A DNA stretch of 6,324 bases, from assembly GCA_035720425.1 (NCBI GenBank), contig DASTOB010000122.1, positions 1-6,324 of the forward strand, in the 5' to 3' direction. This document shows, piece after piece, positions 1-5,802 of this stretch. Source of the stretch: DASTOB01 sp035720425. GTDB taxonomy: Bacteria > Chloroflexota > Limnocylindria > Limnocylindrales > CSP1-4. Each line of letters starts with the position of its first letter. Position 1 is the stretch's first letter. A program made the position numbers and the translations under genes. The notes under the pieces are model-generated. The model did not search any database. It was given only the letters and a program-made list of their open reading frames with translations, and was not told the DNA's origin.

Positions 1-2
1 CG

Positions 3-89
3 GTCGTCATCGAGTCGGTCGACATGGACGTGCCGGATCGGCTCGTCGGTCGCGTCGTCGCATCACCCGGAGGCCCTAATGGTCAGTGA
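3..89 (+). CDS. C-terminal fragment of an unidentified protein
   Basis: An open frame enters from the left edge and ends at a TGA at 87-89, giving the last 28 residues of a protein (begins VVIESVDMDVPDRLVGRVVA, then SPGGPNGQ). Of the first 19 codons, 17 end in G or C, as in the neighbouring genes. This falls off only where the sequence also has to carry the ribosome binding site of the next gene. The stop lies 11 bases inside the HIT gene, which suggests the same operon. In related genomes the gene before a HIT gene of this neighbourhood is often rsmE or the methylthiotransferase mtaB. A beta-rich 'RLVGRVV' tail could be the end of a TRAM-like domain as in mtaB, but the fragment is too short to name. 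Confidence 0.5.
   Translation, partial: VVIESVDMDVPDRLVGRVVASPGGPNGQ
69..73 (+). promoter_or_regulatory. Shine-Dalgarno site of the HIT gene
   Basis: GGAGG lies five bases before the ATG at 79 and supports that start. It sits inside the last codons of the upstream gene, so the HIT gene can be translated on its own as well as by ribosomes finishing the previous gene. Confidence 0.75.
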
Positions 90-426
90 CTGCCTGTTCT
101 GCCGGATCGTCGCCGGGGACCTGCCGTCGACCCGCGTCCACGAGGACGACCGCGTCATCGCGATCCGCGACATCGCCCCGCGGGCCCCGACCCACATCCT
201 GCTCATGCCGCGCGAGCACATCGCCTCGGCCGCCGATCTGACCGACGCGCACGCGCCGATCGTCGGGCACCTGTTCGCCGTCGCGGCCGGGCTCGCCCGT
301 GCCGAGGGCATCGCCGACGGCGGGTACCGGGTCGTGACCAACGTCGGGGCGTGGGGCGGCCAGACGGTCGACCACCTCCACTTCCACCTCATGGGCGGTC
401 GGCCGTTCTCGTGGCCGCCCGGGTGA
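79..426 (+). CDS. HIT-family (HINT-like) nucleotide hydrolase
   Basis: A complete 115-residue histidine-triad protein, the usual size for bacterial HINT/YcfF-type members. Proteins of this family bind purine nucleotides and hydrolyse phosphoramidate or acyl-adenylate bonds; the physiological substrate in bacteria is mostly unknown. Visible motifs are the N-terminal DCLFC with C5 and C8, which with H47 and H99 form the zinc site of HINT proteins; the GGQTVDHLHFHLMGGR block carrying the triad H99, H101 and H103, where H101 is the expected nucleophile; and the typical C-terminal SWPPG. No residue of the signature is missing. It is probably a cytoplasmic homodimer. The ATG at 79 is supported by GGAGG five bases upstream. 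It overlaps the upstream gene by 11 bases and the downstream lipoprotein by 4 bases (GTGA). HIT genes are frequent neighbours of rpsU and yqeY; here they are separated by the inserted acyl-CoA synthetase. Confidence 0.95.
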   Translation: MVSDCLFCRIVAGDLPSTRVHEDDRVIAIRDIAPRAPTHILLMPREHIASAADLTDAHAPIVGHLFAVAAGLARAEGIADGGYRVVTNVGAWGGQTVDHLHFHLMGGRPFSWPPG

Positions 427-983
427 GCGGGTCGTCAGGATCGGTCGCCCGTGCGGCGGTGGTCGCGGCCGCCGTCGCGATGAGCATCGCCGTCGCCGGC
501 TGCGGCGTCGGCGCGTCGCGCTCGCCGGTCACGACGCCCGCGGCGTCGGGCGGACCGGGCGCCTCGCTGTCGGCCACCCTCGCCCAGGCCCGCGGCCAGG
601 TCGTCCGCGCGCTCGAGACGGCCGGGCTCGTCGTGGCGGACCCGCGCGTGCCGTATCGGCCGGCGGAAGCGCCGTCGTTCGCGGGCGCGCCACGGACCGT
701 CCTCCAGGTCCAGCTCGCCTCCGACCTCGCGCATGGCTTCCTGTCGGTCTACCAGTTCGCGTCCGCGGCCGCGGCCACCGACGCCGCGCGGGAGCAGGCC
801 GCCTACGTCGCGAGCGGCACCGGCCGCATCCAGTTCCCCGCCGGGACACGGTTCACGGTGCGTCAGCTGGGATCCGCGGTCGTCTTCTACGCGTGGTCGC
901 CCGGCGTCACGACGGATCCGCAGGCGCCCGACATCGAGGCAGCGCTGCGTAGCCTGGGAACGGAGATCGCCGTCCCGAGCTGA
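423..983 (+). CDS. Uncharacterised small lipoprotein
   Basis: A protein of 186 residues with no family I can name. The start is taken as GTG at 423, sharing GTGA with the HIT stop; no separate ribosome site is visible, which fits translational coupling. A longer reading from ATG 351 would bury the signal peptide and lie inside HIT. The N-terminus has one Arg (R10), an Ala/Val-rich core at about 11-25, and a lipobox V-A-G-C with C27 as the lipidated residue. A low-complexity Ser/Pro/Ala/Gly linker (about 28-50) follows, as expected for a surface-tethered protein. The remaining domain (about 52-186) alternates helix and strand: an amphipathic helix (ATLAQARGQVVRALETAGL), an 'FAGAPRTVLQVQL' strand, 'GFLSVYQFASAAAATDAAREQ' (strand plus Ala-rich helix), a 'SAVVFYAW' strand and a final helix. 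This outline resembles small lipoproteins seen in high-GC Chloroflexota, but that comparison is from memory. No catalytic motif is visible. It is likely exported and membrane anchored, function unknown. Confidence 0.8.
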   Translation: MSGSSGSVARAAVVAAAVAMSIAVAGCGVGASRSPVTTPAASGGPGASLSATLAQARGQVVRALETAGLVVADPRVPYRPAEAPSFAGAPRTVLQVQLASDLAHGFLSVYQFASAAAATDAAREQAAYVASGTGRIQFPAGTRFTVRQLGSAVVFYAWSPGVTTDPQAPDIEAALRSLGTEIAVPS

Positions 984-986
984 TCA
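981..986. other. Abutting convergent stop codons (TGATCA)
   Basis: The lipoprotein gene ends with TGA at 981-983, and the minus-strand acyl-CoA synthetase ends with TGA read from 986-984. The two stops touch and form the palindrome TGATCA. There is no intergenic base, so any terminator for either transcript must lie within the other gene. Confidence 0.9.
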
Positions 987-2699
987 GCGCGCCGCCGTGG
1001 CCTCCCGGACCGGGAGCGGCTCGTCGACCGCGGCCCACGCCCGGACCCGGTCGCGCTTGACCTTGAGCGTGTGCGTGCGCGGGAAGTCCTCGTCCGGCCA
1101 CAGTCGCCAGCCGGCGATCCGCTGGTTCGGGCCGAGGGTGGCGTTGGCCGCCTTGACCGCCGCGTCGATTCGGGCGCGCGTCGCGTCGGGGTCGTCGCCT
1201 GGGCCCTGCGCCCCGCGGGCGGGGATGTCGCCGCCCTGGGGCATGCCGTGGGTGTCCGGCGCGAGGAGGACCGCCTCGATCCGGCCCGGCTTCGTCTCGA
1301 CGATGACCGAGTCGCGGATCCCGGCGATGCGCAGCGCGTTCTCGAGGTCCTCGGGATACACGTTGAAGCCGTTCGGCAGGACGATGATGTCCTTCTTGCG
1401 CCCCGCGAGGATGAGCCGGCCGGCGTCGTCGAGACGGCCGATGTCGCCGGTCTTGTACCAGCCGTCCTCGGTGAAAGCGGCGGCGGTCGCGTCGGGCGCG
1501 TTCCAATAGCCCTTGAACAGCGTGGGCCCGCGGAACTGGATCTCCCCGTCCTCGGCGAGGCGCATCTCGATCCCCTCCGGGGGCCGGCCGACCGTGCCGA
1601 GCCCGTGATCGTCGAGCGTCGTGCACGTACCGGTCCCAGTCTCGGTCGAGCCGTAGCCCTGGAGGACGATGACGCCGAGATCCTCCCAGGCCTGCTGGAG
1701 CGCCGGCGGCAGGAACGCGCCGGCCGACACGAACAGCCGGAAGTGTCCGCCGAGCTGGGCGTGGACGCTGCCGAACAGCCGGCGGCGGATCGAGGTCGGC
1801 AGGACGCGGGCGACCCGGCGGAGGAGCGTGAAGACCCGGGTCCGGCCGCGCTTCTCGGCCTCGCGCTCGATGGCGCTCCAGAACAGGTCGAGCACCTGTG
1901 GAACGACGACCATCGACGTGACGCGGTGGTCACGCAGGGCGTCGAAGATGACCCGCGGGTTGCGGCTCCGGACGTACAGCACGTCCGCGCCGACCGACAG
2001 GGCGTAGTACAGCCCCACCGCCTGCTCGAGCAGGTGCGACAGCGGCAGGAGCGAGACGAGCCGATGCTCGAGCGGCGGGATGATCCGGTGGAACGTCGCG
2101 ATCCCCGCGGCAACGCCCCCGTGGGTGAGCATGACGCCCTTCGGCGTGCCGGTCGTGCCGGACGTGAAGATGAGCTGGAAGACTTCGCCCGGCGTGGGTC
2201 GCGGCCAGGCGCCGACCTGGGCCTCCCAGTCGGGCGGGAATGTGTCGTCCGGGTCCGCCGCGAGGGCGTCGACCGTCGTCGTCGGGAAGCGGTCGAGGCC
2301 GGCCTCGCGTGGGTCAGGCGCGTCCCGACCAGTGCCGAGGGCGAGGTGGCTCGCGCCGGACGCCGCCACGATCCCGGCCACCGCGTCGTTCGACATGCGC
2401 AGGTCGAGCGGCACGAGGACGAGCCCGGCGCGGATCGCGCCGAGGTAGACCGCCGGCAGGGCGGGCGTCGACGGCGACCAGGTCAGGAGTCGGTCACCGG
2501 GCTGGAGCCCGAGCCGCTTGAGTCGCCAGGCCGCGATGCGGCCGCGCCGGTCGAGCTCGCGGTACGTCCACGCCGTCGTCGTGCCGTCGTCGCTGCGCAT
2601 CCCGAGCGCGTTCTGCGCGCCGAACCGCGCGACGGCGTCGTCGATCAGGTCGAGGAGCGTCGAGGCTGGCTGGTGCGCGTGCGGCGTCGTCATCGTCAT
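984..2699 (-). CDS. Long-chain acyl-CoA synthetase (AMP-forming)
   Basis: A complete 571-residue ANL-superfamily enzyme that activates a fatty acid with ATP to the acyl-adenylate and transfers it to CoA, feeding beta-oxidation or lipid synthesis. Motifs seen: P-loop FTSGTTGTPKGVMLTH at 178-193; LLPLSHLLEQ at about 217-226; the adenine-binding GYGSTETG at 348-355; TGDIG with the ribose-binding Asp at 417-421; the hinge GRKKD at 433-437 followed by NGFNVYPEDLEN; and the C-terminal PRTHTLKVKR at 540-549 with K546 as the expected adenylation lysine. All core residues are present, so it should be active. The 'PLSHLLEQ' and 'RTHTLKVKR' forms match long-chain (FadD15/AAS-like) enzymes rather than acetyl-CoA synthetase; chain length cannot be read from sequence. 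A Gly/Pro/Asp-rich stretch at about 483-508 looks like a flexible insertion in the C-terminal lid. Start ATG at 2699 (a second ATG is two codons in), with a modest GAGG nine bases upstream. It is divergent from rpsU and convergent with the lipoprotein gene. Confidence 0.94.
   Translation of the reverse strand: MTMTTPHAHQPASTLLDLIDDAVARFGAQNALGMRSDDGTTTAWTYRELDRRGRIAAWRLKRLGLQPGDRLLTWSPSTPALPAVYLGAIRAGLVLVPLDLRMSNDAVAGIVAASGASHLALGTGRDAPDPREAGLDRFPTTTVDALAADPDDTFPPDWEAQVGAWPRPTPGEVFQLIFTSGTTGTPKGVMLTHGGVAAGIATFHRIIPPLEHRLVSLLPLSHLLEQAVGLYYALSVGADVLYVRSRNPRVIFDALRDHRVTSMVVVPQVLDLFWSAIEREAEKRGRTRVFTLLRRVARVLPTSIRRRLFGSVHAQLGGHFRLFVSAGAFLPPALQQAWEDLGVIVLQGYGSTETGTGTCTTLDDHGLGTVGRPPEGIEMRLAEDGEIQFRGPTLFKGYWNAPDATAAAFTEDGWYKTGDIGRLDDAGRLILAGRKKDIIVLPNGFNVYPEDLENALRIAGIRDSVIVETKPGRIEAVLLAPDTHGMPQGGDIPARGAQGPGDDPDATRARIDAAVKAANATLGPNQRIAGWRLWPDEDFPRTHTLKVKRDRVRAWAAVDEPLPVREATAAR
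1002..1016. terminator. Possible hairpin at the convergent gene end
   Basis: CTCCCG, GAC, CGGGAG forms a 6-bp GC-only stem with a 3-base loop, beginning 19 bases after the lipoprotein stop and inside the last codons of the acyl-CoA synthetase gene. It is the only compact stem I noticed near the gene junction. No U-run follows on the plus-strand transcript, so an ordinary intrinsic terminator is doubtful. It may only be a by-product of the coding sequence, or a 3'-end-stabilising stem. Confidence 0.25.
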
Positions 2700-2715
2700 C
2701 AGCGTACGCCTCGAA

Positions 2716-2730
2716 GACGAGCAACTCGTC
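2716..2730. repeat. Inverted repeat upstream of the acyl-CoA synthetase
   Basis: GACGAG-CAA-CTCGTC is a perfect 6-bp inverted repeat with a 3-base centre, ending 17 bases before the ATG of the minus-strand gene. An overlapping pair GCAAC (2721-2725) and GTTGC (2736-2740) extends the symmetry. It could be an operator in the divergent region, or a leader hairpin in the acyl-CoA synthetase mRNA, or chance in GC-rich DNA. I see no convincing minus-strand promoter beside it. Confidence 0.35.
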
Positions 2731-2770
2731 GCGTTGTTGCAGGGGACTGGGTGTCGGTCAGTTCGGGCGT

Positions 2771-2799
2771 TTGACCCCTCAGGGGGCCTCCGCTACACT
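2771..2799 (+). promoter_or_regulatory. Sigma-70-type promoter for rpsU operon
   Basis: TTGACC (2771-2776, five of six matches to TTGACA) is followed after exactly 17 bases by TACACT (2794-2799, four of six matches to TATAAT, including the key first T, second A and last T). It points at rpsU, and transcription should begin near 2806. It lies in the only sizeable non-coding stretch of the window and just upstream of the rpsU-yqeY-pgpH-ybeY run. Strong spacing and matches make this the best promoter candidate here. Confidence 0.75.
2775..2785. repeat. Inverted repeat inside the promoter spacer
   Basis: CCCCT-C-AGGGG is a perfect 5-bp inverted repeat that begins at the end of the -35 hexamer and fills half of the spacer. 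A protein bound there would block polymerase, so it is a possible operator. The arms are short and C/G-rich, so chance is a serious alternative. Confidence 0.25.
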
Positions 2800-2805
2800 C
2801 CGGCG

Positions 2806-2912
2806 GCCTTCGTGCGCCCGGGCACCACGCCCGTGCGCGACGCCGCGCGCCGGTGGGCTCCGAGCGCGTCACGCGGGATGCGAGACGAGAAGCCCGAGGA
2901 GGTGAACCGGGA
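2806..2912 (+). promoter_or_regulatory. Long 5' leader of rpsU mRNA
   Basis: From the expected transcription start to the TTG codon is about 107 bases, long for this compact genome. It can form a hairpin CGGGC-ACCAC-GCCCG at 2819-2833. GGGCT (2855-2859) can pair with AGCCC (2891-2895), closing directly against the SD at 2896. No known riboswitch or r-protein leader class is recognised. The leader could serve feedback control of bS21, but nothing here proves it. No coding region is supported in 2700-2912 on either strand. Confidence 0.4.
2896..2905 (+). promoter_or_regulatory. Near-perfect Shine-Dalgarno site of rpsU
   Basis: GAGGAGGTGA is complementary over nine bases (AGGAGGTGA) to the 3' end of 16S rRNA and lies 7 bases before the TTG at 2913. 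It fixes the rpsU start at this TTG and rules out the GTG at 2853, which lies upstream of the site and has no SD of its own. Confidence 0.85.
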
Positions 2913-3098
2913 TTGGCCGAAGTCCGAGTTGGTGAGAACGAGACGTTCGAAAGCGCCCTCCGCCGATTCAACAAGAAGATTCAGCAGAGCGGCATCCTCG
3001 CCGAAGCGCGCCGGCGTGAGCACTACGAGAAGCCGAGCGTGAAGCGCAAGCGCAAGGAAGCCAAGCGCAAGAAGAACGCCCGCACGCAGCAGGGCTAG
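2913..3098 (+). CDS. rpsU: Small ribosomal subunit protein bS21
   Basis: 61 residues starting (M)AEVRVGENETFESALRRF and continuing through NKKIQQSGILAEARRREHYEKPS to a very basic, Lys/Arg-rich tail. Almost every position of the bS21 signature is present (ALRRFNKK, REHYEKPS), and the length is normal. bS21 binds the 30S platform next to the anti-Shine-Dalgarno end of 16S rRNA and assists initiation. The start is a TTG, chosen because the family begins just before 'EVRVG' and because GAGGAGGTGA lies 7 bases upstream. A longer reading from GTG 2853 adds 20 residues not found in the family. It is the first gene of the downstream operon, behind the promoter at 2771-2799, and 37 bases before yqeY. 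The combination of a weak start codon with a very strong SD could make its translation sensitive to the state of the 30S subunit; that is inference. Confidence 0.97.
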   Translation: MAEVRVGENETFESALRRFNKKIQQSGILAEARRREHYEKPSVKRKRKEAKRKKNARTQQG

Positions 3099-3102
3099 GC
3101 AA

Positions 3103-3112
3103 GCCCGCGGGC
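3103..3112 (+). repeat. Palindrome between rpsU and yqeY
   Basis: GCCCGCGGGC is a perfect 10-base palindrome five bases after the rpsU stop. Part of it (GGGC at 3109-3112) can instead pair with GCCC at 3117-3120, so two alternative small stems are possible just before the yqeY SD. No U-run follows. It could stabilise the rpsU 3' end or reduce read-through so that rpsU is made in excess. Speculative. Confidence 0.3.
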
Positions 3113-3120
3113 CCGTGCCC

Positions 3121-3126
3121 GAGGTG
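3121..3126 (+). promoter_or_regulatory. Shine-Dalgarno site of yqeY
   Basis: GAGGTG lies nine bases before the GTG at 3136 and decides for that start over the GTG at 3115, which has no SD upstream. Confidence 0.6.
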
Positions 3127-3135
3127 CCATCACCG

Positions 3136-3612
3136 GTGTCCCTCCGAGACCGAATCCAGGCAGACCTGACCGCCGCCATGCGGTCCGGCGACGTGCTGCG
3201 CCGCGACGTCCTGCGGATGGCGACGAGCGCCGCCTACAACCTCGAGAAGAAGGAGCGGCGGAGCCTGTCCGACGACGAGCTCCTCGCCGTCCTGACCCGC
3301 GAGGTGAAGACGCGTCGCGAGTCGGTCGAGGCGTTCCGGGGCGGCGGTCGCGAGGACCTCGCCGCGAAGGAAGAGGCGGAGATCGCGATCCTCCGCGAGT
3401 TCCTGCCCCAGCCGCTCGGCGACGACGAACTCCGAGCGCTCGTCGACGAGGCGATCACGGCGACCGGCGCGGCGAGCGCGCGCGACCTCGGCAAGGCCAT
3501 GGGCTGGCTCGCGCCGCGCACGCGAGGCCGGGCCGATGGGAAGCGTGTCAGCGAGCTCGTCGCCCAGGCGCTCGCCGCCCGCGACCTGGCGGCCCACGAG
3601 GCCGCCCACTGA
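3136..3612 (+). CDS. yqeY: YqeY/GatB-domain protein
   Basis: 158 residues from the GTG at 3136 (MSLRDRIQADLTAAMRSGD...), matching the usual YqeY length of about 150. The whole protein is the YqeY family: an N-terminal helical part with RRDVLRM and the helix REVKTRRESVEAF, then the GR-DL-KEEAEIAILREFLPQPL block, then the small helical domain shared with the C-terminus of the GatB subunit of tRNA-dependent amidotransferase (about residues 91-158), ending in DLGKAMGWLAPRTRGRADGKRVSELV. The family is cytoplasmic; its shared domain suggests tRNA binding, but its biochemical role is not established. GTG 3136 is preferred because family members begin 'MSLK/R' and because GAGGTG lies upstream; GTG 3115 would add seven residues. 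It lies between rpsU and the PgpH gene, 11 bases before the latter, as in the common rpsU-yqeY pairing. Confidence 0.93.
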   Translation: MSLRDRIQADLTAAMRSGDVLRRDVLRMATSAAYNLEKKERRSLSDDELLAVLTREVKTRRESVEAFRGGGREDLAAKEEAEIAILREFLPQPLGDDELRALVDEAITATGAASARDLGKAMGWLAPRTRGRADGKRVSELVAQALAARDLAAHEAAH

Positions 3613-3623
3613 CGGGCCGCCCG

Positions 3624-5789
3624 ATGCAGACCGCGATGCTCACCCCGCGCCCGGACGAGGCGGTCCGCTTCACCCGGCGCGACGCCGGCCGGCTGGCGAT
3701 CGCCGCCGCCGTCCTCGTCGTGCTGCTCACCGCGATCCTCGCGATCGATATCATTCCGGCCCGCGCCGAGGTGGAGCCAGGGAGCGTCGCGGCACAGGAC
3801 ATCCGTGCTCCGCGTGCACACCGGTTCATCAGCGTGCTCCAGACGAATCGGTTGCGGGAAGAAGCGCGCGCCGCCGTCGGGCTCCAGTACGACTACTCGG
3901 AGGAGCGTGCCCGGACCGTCTCCCTCGAGCAGCTCGGCCTCCTGCGCCGAGACCTGATCCCGGTCGGCGTCGCGTTCGCCGAGGGAACGCCCGCCGATGA
4001 ACGGCGGTCGATCCTCGCCGCTGCCTTGCCGGGTTTGTCCGACGCATCGCGCCAGGCGCTCCTGGCGTTGGAGCCTGAACGCTGGGCGGTGCTCCAGGCC
4101 GAAGCCGAGCGCGTGCTCGACCTCGTCCAGCGCCAGGAGATCCGCGAACCGGAGGTCGCGGAGACGCGCGCAACCGTCGGCAATCGCATCGGCGTGGGCC
4201 TGGACGAGGCGGAACGCGGGCTCGTGGCGGAGATCGTCGCCCGGTTCGTCGTCGCGAACTCGACCTACAGCCAGGAACTGACCGAGGCAGAACAGCAGCG
4301 GGCGGCCGACGCCGTCGCGGACGTCGAGGTCGTCCTCCTCCAGAACCAGGTCATCGTTCGCGAGGGCGAGATCGTCACGGCCGAGCACATCGAGATGATC
4401 GACCAGTTCGGCCTGCGCGAGGCGACCCCCGATCTGGTCCGCCTCGCCGGGTGGTTCCTCCTTGCGGCCCTCCTCGTCGGCCTTCTTCTCGCCTGGGTCT
4501 GGCGCTTCCGGCCGGAGGTCTGGCACCGCAACAACGTGCTCGTGCTGGTCGGCCTCCTGCTCGTCTTCACCGCGTTCGCTCTCAAGCTCACCGCGGGCCG
4601 AGCGACCCTGCCGTTCCTCATCCCGACCGCCGCCGTTGGGATGCTCCTCGCGATCCTGCTCGACGCCGGTGCGGCGACGGTCGTCGTGGCGGTCATCGCG
4701 GTCATCGCCGGCGCGGTCCACGGCAACTCGCTCGAGCTCATGGCGTACACGTTCCTCGGCGGGTTCGCCGGGATCGTCGCGGTCCGCCGGGGCGATCGGC
4801 TGCAGGTCTTCCTCCAGGCCGGCATCGCCGTGTTCATCGTCAACGCCCTCGTCGTGTCGACGTTCTCGCTGCTCGGGACGCGCGACCTGACCGGCGTGGT
4901 CCAGCTCTGGGCGGCGTCGGCGGCGGCGGCCGGCGGGGCGGCGATCGCGGCGGTCGGCAGCTTCGCCGTGCTCGGCAACCTGTTCGGCATCCTGACCGTG
5001 TTCCAGCTGCTCGAGCTGGCCAACCCGTCGCAGCCGCTGCTCCGACGCCTCCTCGTCGAGACGCCGGGCACGTACCACCACTCGATCATGGTCGGCAACC
5101 TCGCCGAGCGAGCAGCCGAGGCGATCGGCGCCGACCCGCTCCTCACCCGCGTCGCGGCTTACTACCACGACCTCGGCAAGCTGGCCAACCCGATGGCGTT
5201 CATCGAGAACCAGGCCGGGGCCGAGAACATCCACGATCAGCTCGAGCCGGAGGTCTCCGCCCAGGTCCTCAAGCAGCACGTGGCCGACGGGATCAACATC
5301 GCCTACGAGGGGCGCCTGCCGAAGTCGCTCATCGCGTTCATCCCGCAGCACCACGGGACGGCGATCATGAGCTACTTCTACGCGCGGGCGCGGGAGCAGG
5401 CGGCCGAACCCTTCGGGGGGCCGACGACGGCCGAAGGACGGGCGGCGGCCGACGCGGTCGACCCGCGGAGGTTCCGCCACGCCGGGCCGAAGCCGCAGAC
5501 GCGCGAGGCGGCCCTGATCATGCTGGCCGACGGGGTGGAGGCGTCCGTTCGGTCGCTCTCGTCGCGCGACGAGCCGGCCATCCGGGCGATGGTCACCCGG
5601 ATCATCGAGGAGCGCCTCAACGACGGCCAGTTCGACGAGTGCGACCTCACCCTCCGTGACGTCGAGCACATTCGCGAGGCGTTCGTCACCCAGCTGCTCG
5701 GGATGTACCACCAGCGGATCGCCTATCCCCAGAACAAGGTGGTCGAGTTCGAGTCGCGACGCGGAACGGGTTCCGGTCCCGGGGCGTGA
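3624..5789 (+). CDS. pgpH: PgpH-type 7TM-HD c-di-AMP phosphodiesterase
   Basis: 721 residues, typical for PgpH/YqfF. Order seen: a basic cytoplasmic N-terminus (RRDAGR); TM1 at about 23-45; a large extracytoplasmic, Glu- and helix-rich 7TMR-HDED domain at about 46-270, containing the 'VLLQNQVIVREGEIVTAEHIEMIDQFGL' end; seven further hydrophobic spans at about 272-460; then a cytoplasmic HD domain at about 470-705. HD metal ligands are complete: TYHHS (H486), YYHDLGK (H515, D516), KQHVADG (H552), PQHHGT (H577, H578) and LADGVEAS (D636). The family hydrolyses cyclic di-AMP to pApA, lowering a messenger that controls potassium, osmotic and cell-wall balance. A stretch near 595-612 (GGPTTAEGRAAADA) lengthens the loop before the conserved RFRHAGPKPQT block. 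Start ATG at 3624 (ATG 3636 is also possible); no clear SD, so coupling to yqeY is likely. No c-di-AMP cyclase is in the window. Confidence 0.95.
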   Translation: MQTAMLTPRPDEAVRFTRRDAGRLAIAAAVLVVLLTAILAIDIIPARAEVEPGSVAAQDIRAPRAHRFISVLQTNRLREEARAAVGLQYDYSEERARTVSLEQLGLLRRDLIPVGVAFAEGTPADERRSILAAALPGLSDASRQALLALEPERWAVLQAEAERVLDLVQRQEIREPEVAETRATVGNRIGVGLDEAERGLVAEIVARFVVANSTYSQELTEAEQQRAADAVADVEVVLLQNQVIVREGEIVTAEHIEMIDQFGLREATPDLVRLAGWFLLAALLVGLLLAWVWRFRPEVWHRNNVLVLVGLLLVFTAFALKLTAGRATLPFLIPTAAVGMLLAILLDAGAATVVVAVIAVIAGAVHGNSLELMAYTFLGGFAGIVAVRRGDRLQVFLQAGIAVFIVNALVVSTFSLLGTRDLTGVVQLWAASAAAAGGAAIAAVGSFAVLGNLFGILTVFQLLELANPSQPLLRRLLVETPGTYHHSIMVGNLAERAAEAIGADPLLTRVAAYYHDLGKLANPMAFIENQAGAENIHDQLEPEVSAQVLKQHVADGINIAYEGRLPKSLIAFIPQHHGTAIMSYFYARAREQAAEPFGGPTTAEGRAAADAVDPRRFRHAGPKPQTREAALIMLADGVEASVRSLSSRDEPAIRAMVTRIIEERLNDGQFDECDLTLRDVEHIREAFVTQLLGMYHQRIAYPQNKVVEFESRRGTGSGPGA

Positions 5790-5802
5790 TCCGTCCGCCG
5801 GC

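Noticed and set aside
351..422. Upstream ATG for the lipoprotein gene
   Set aside because: It would add 24 residues inside the HIT gene and bury the signal peptide; the GTG at 423 gives a normal lipoprotein N-terminus.
2700..2770. Possible minus-strand promoter for the acyl-CoA synthetase
   Set aside because: A CTGACC-like -35 can be found, but no acceptable -10 lies at a suitable distance; not strong enough to annotate.
1071..2774. A 567-codon plus-strand open frame opposite the acyl-CoA synthetase
   Set aside because: Arg/Asp/Val/Glu-rich translation with no motif; the minus strand encodes every ANL-family motif in order.
2853..2912. GTG start giving a 20-residue N-terminal extension of bS21
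   Set aside because: The family begins right before EVRVG, and the near-perfect SD lies downstream of this GTG and in front of the TTG at 2913.
2878..3042. Small open frame beginning at ATG 2878 in the rpsU leader
   Set aside because: It has no SD, runs out of frame through rpsU, and reads as a Ser/Arg-rich shadow frame.
3234..5711. An 825-codon open frame on the minus strand opposite yqeY and pgpH
   Set aside because: Composition is Arg/Asp/Glu/Gly repeats typical of the antisense frame of GC-rich codons; it shows no domain motif, while the plus-strand frames carry complete YqeY and PgpH signatures.
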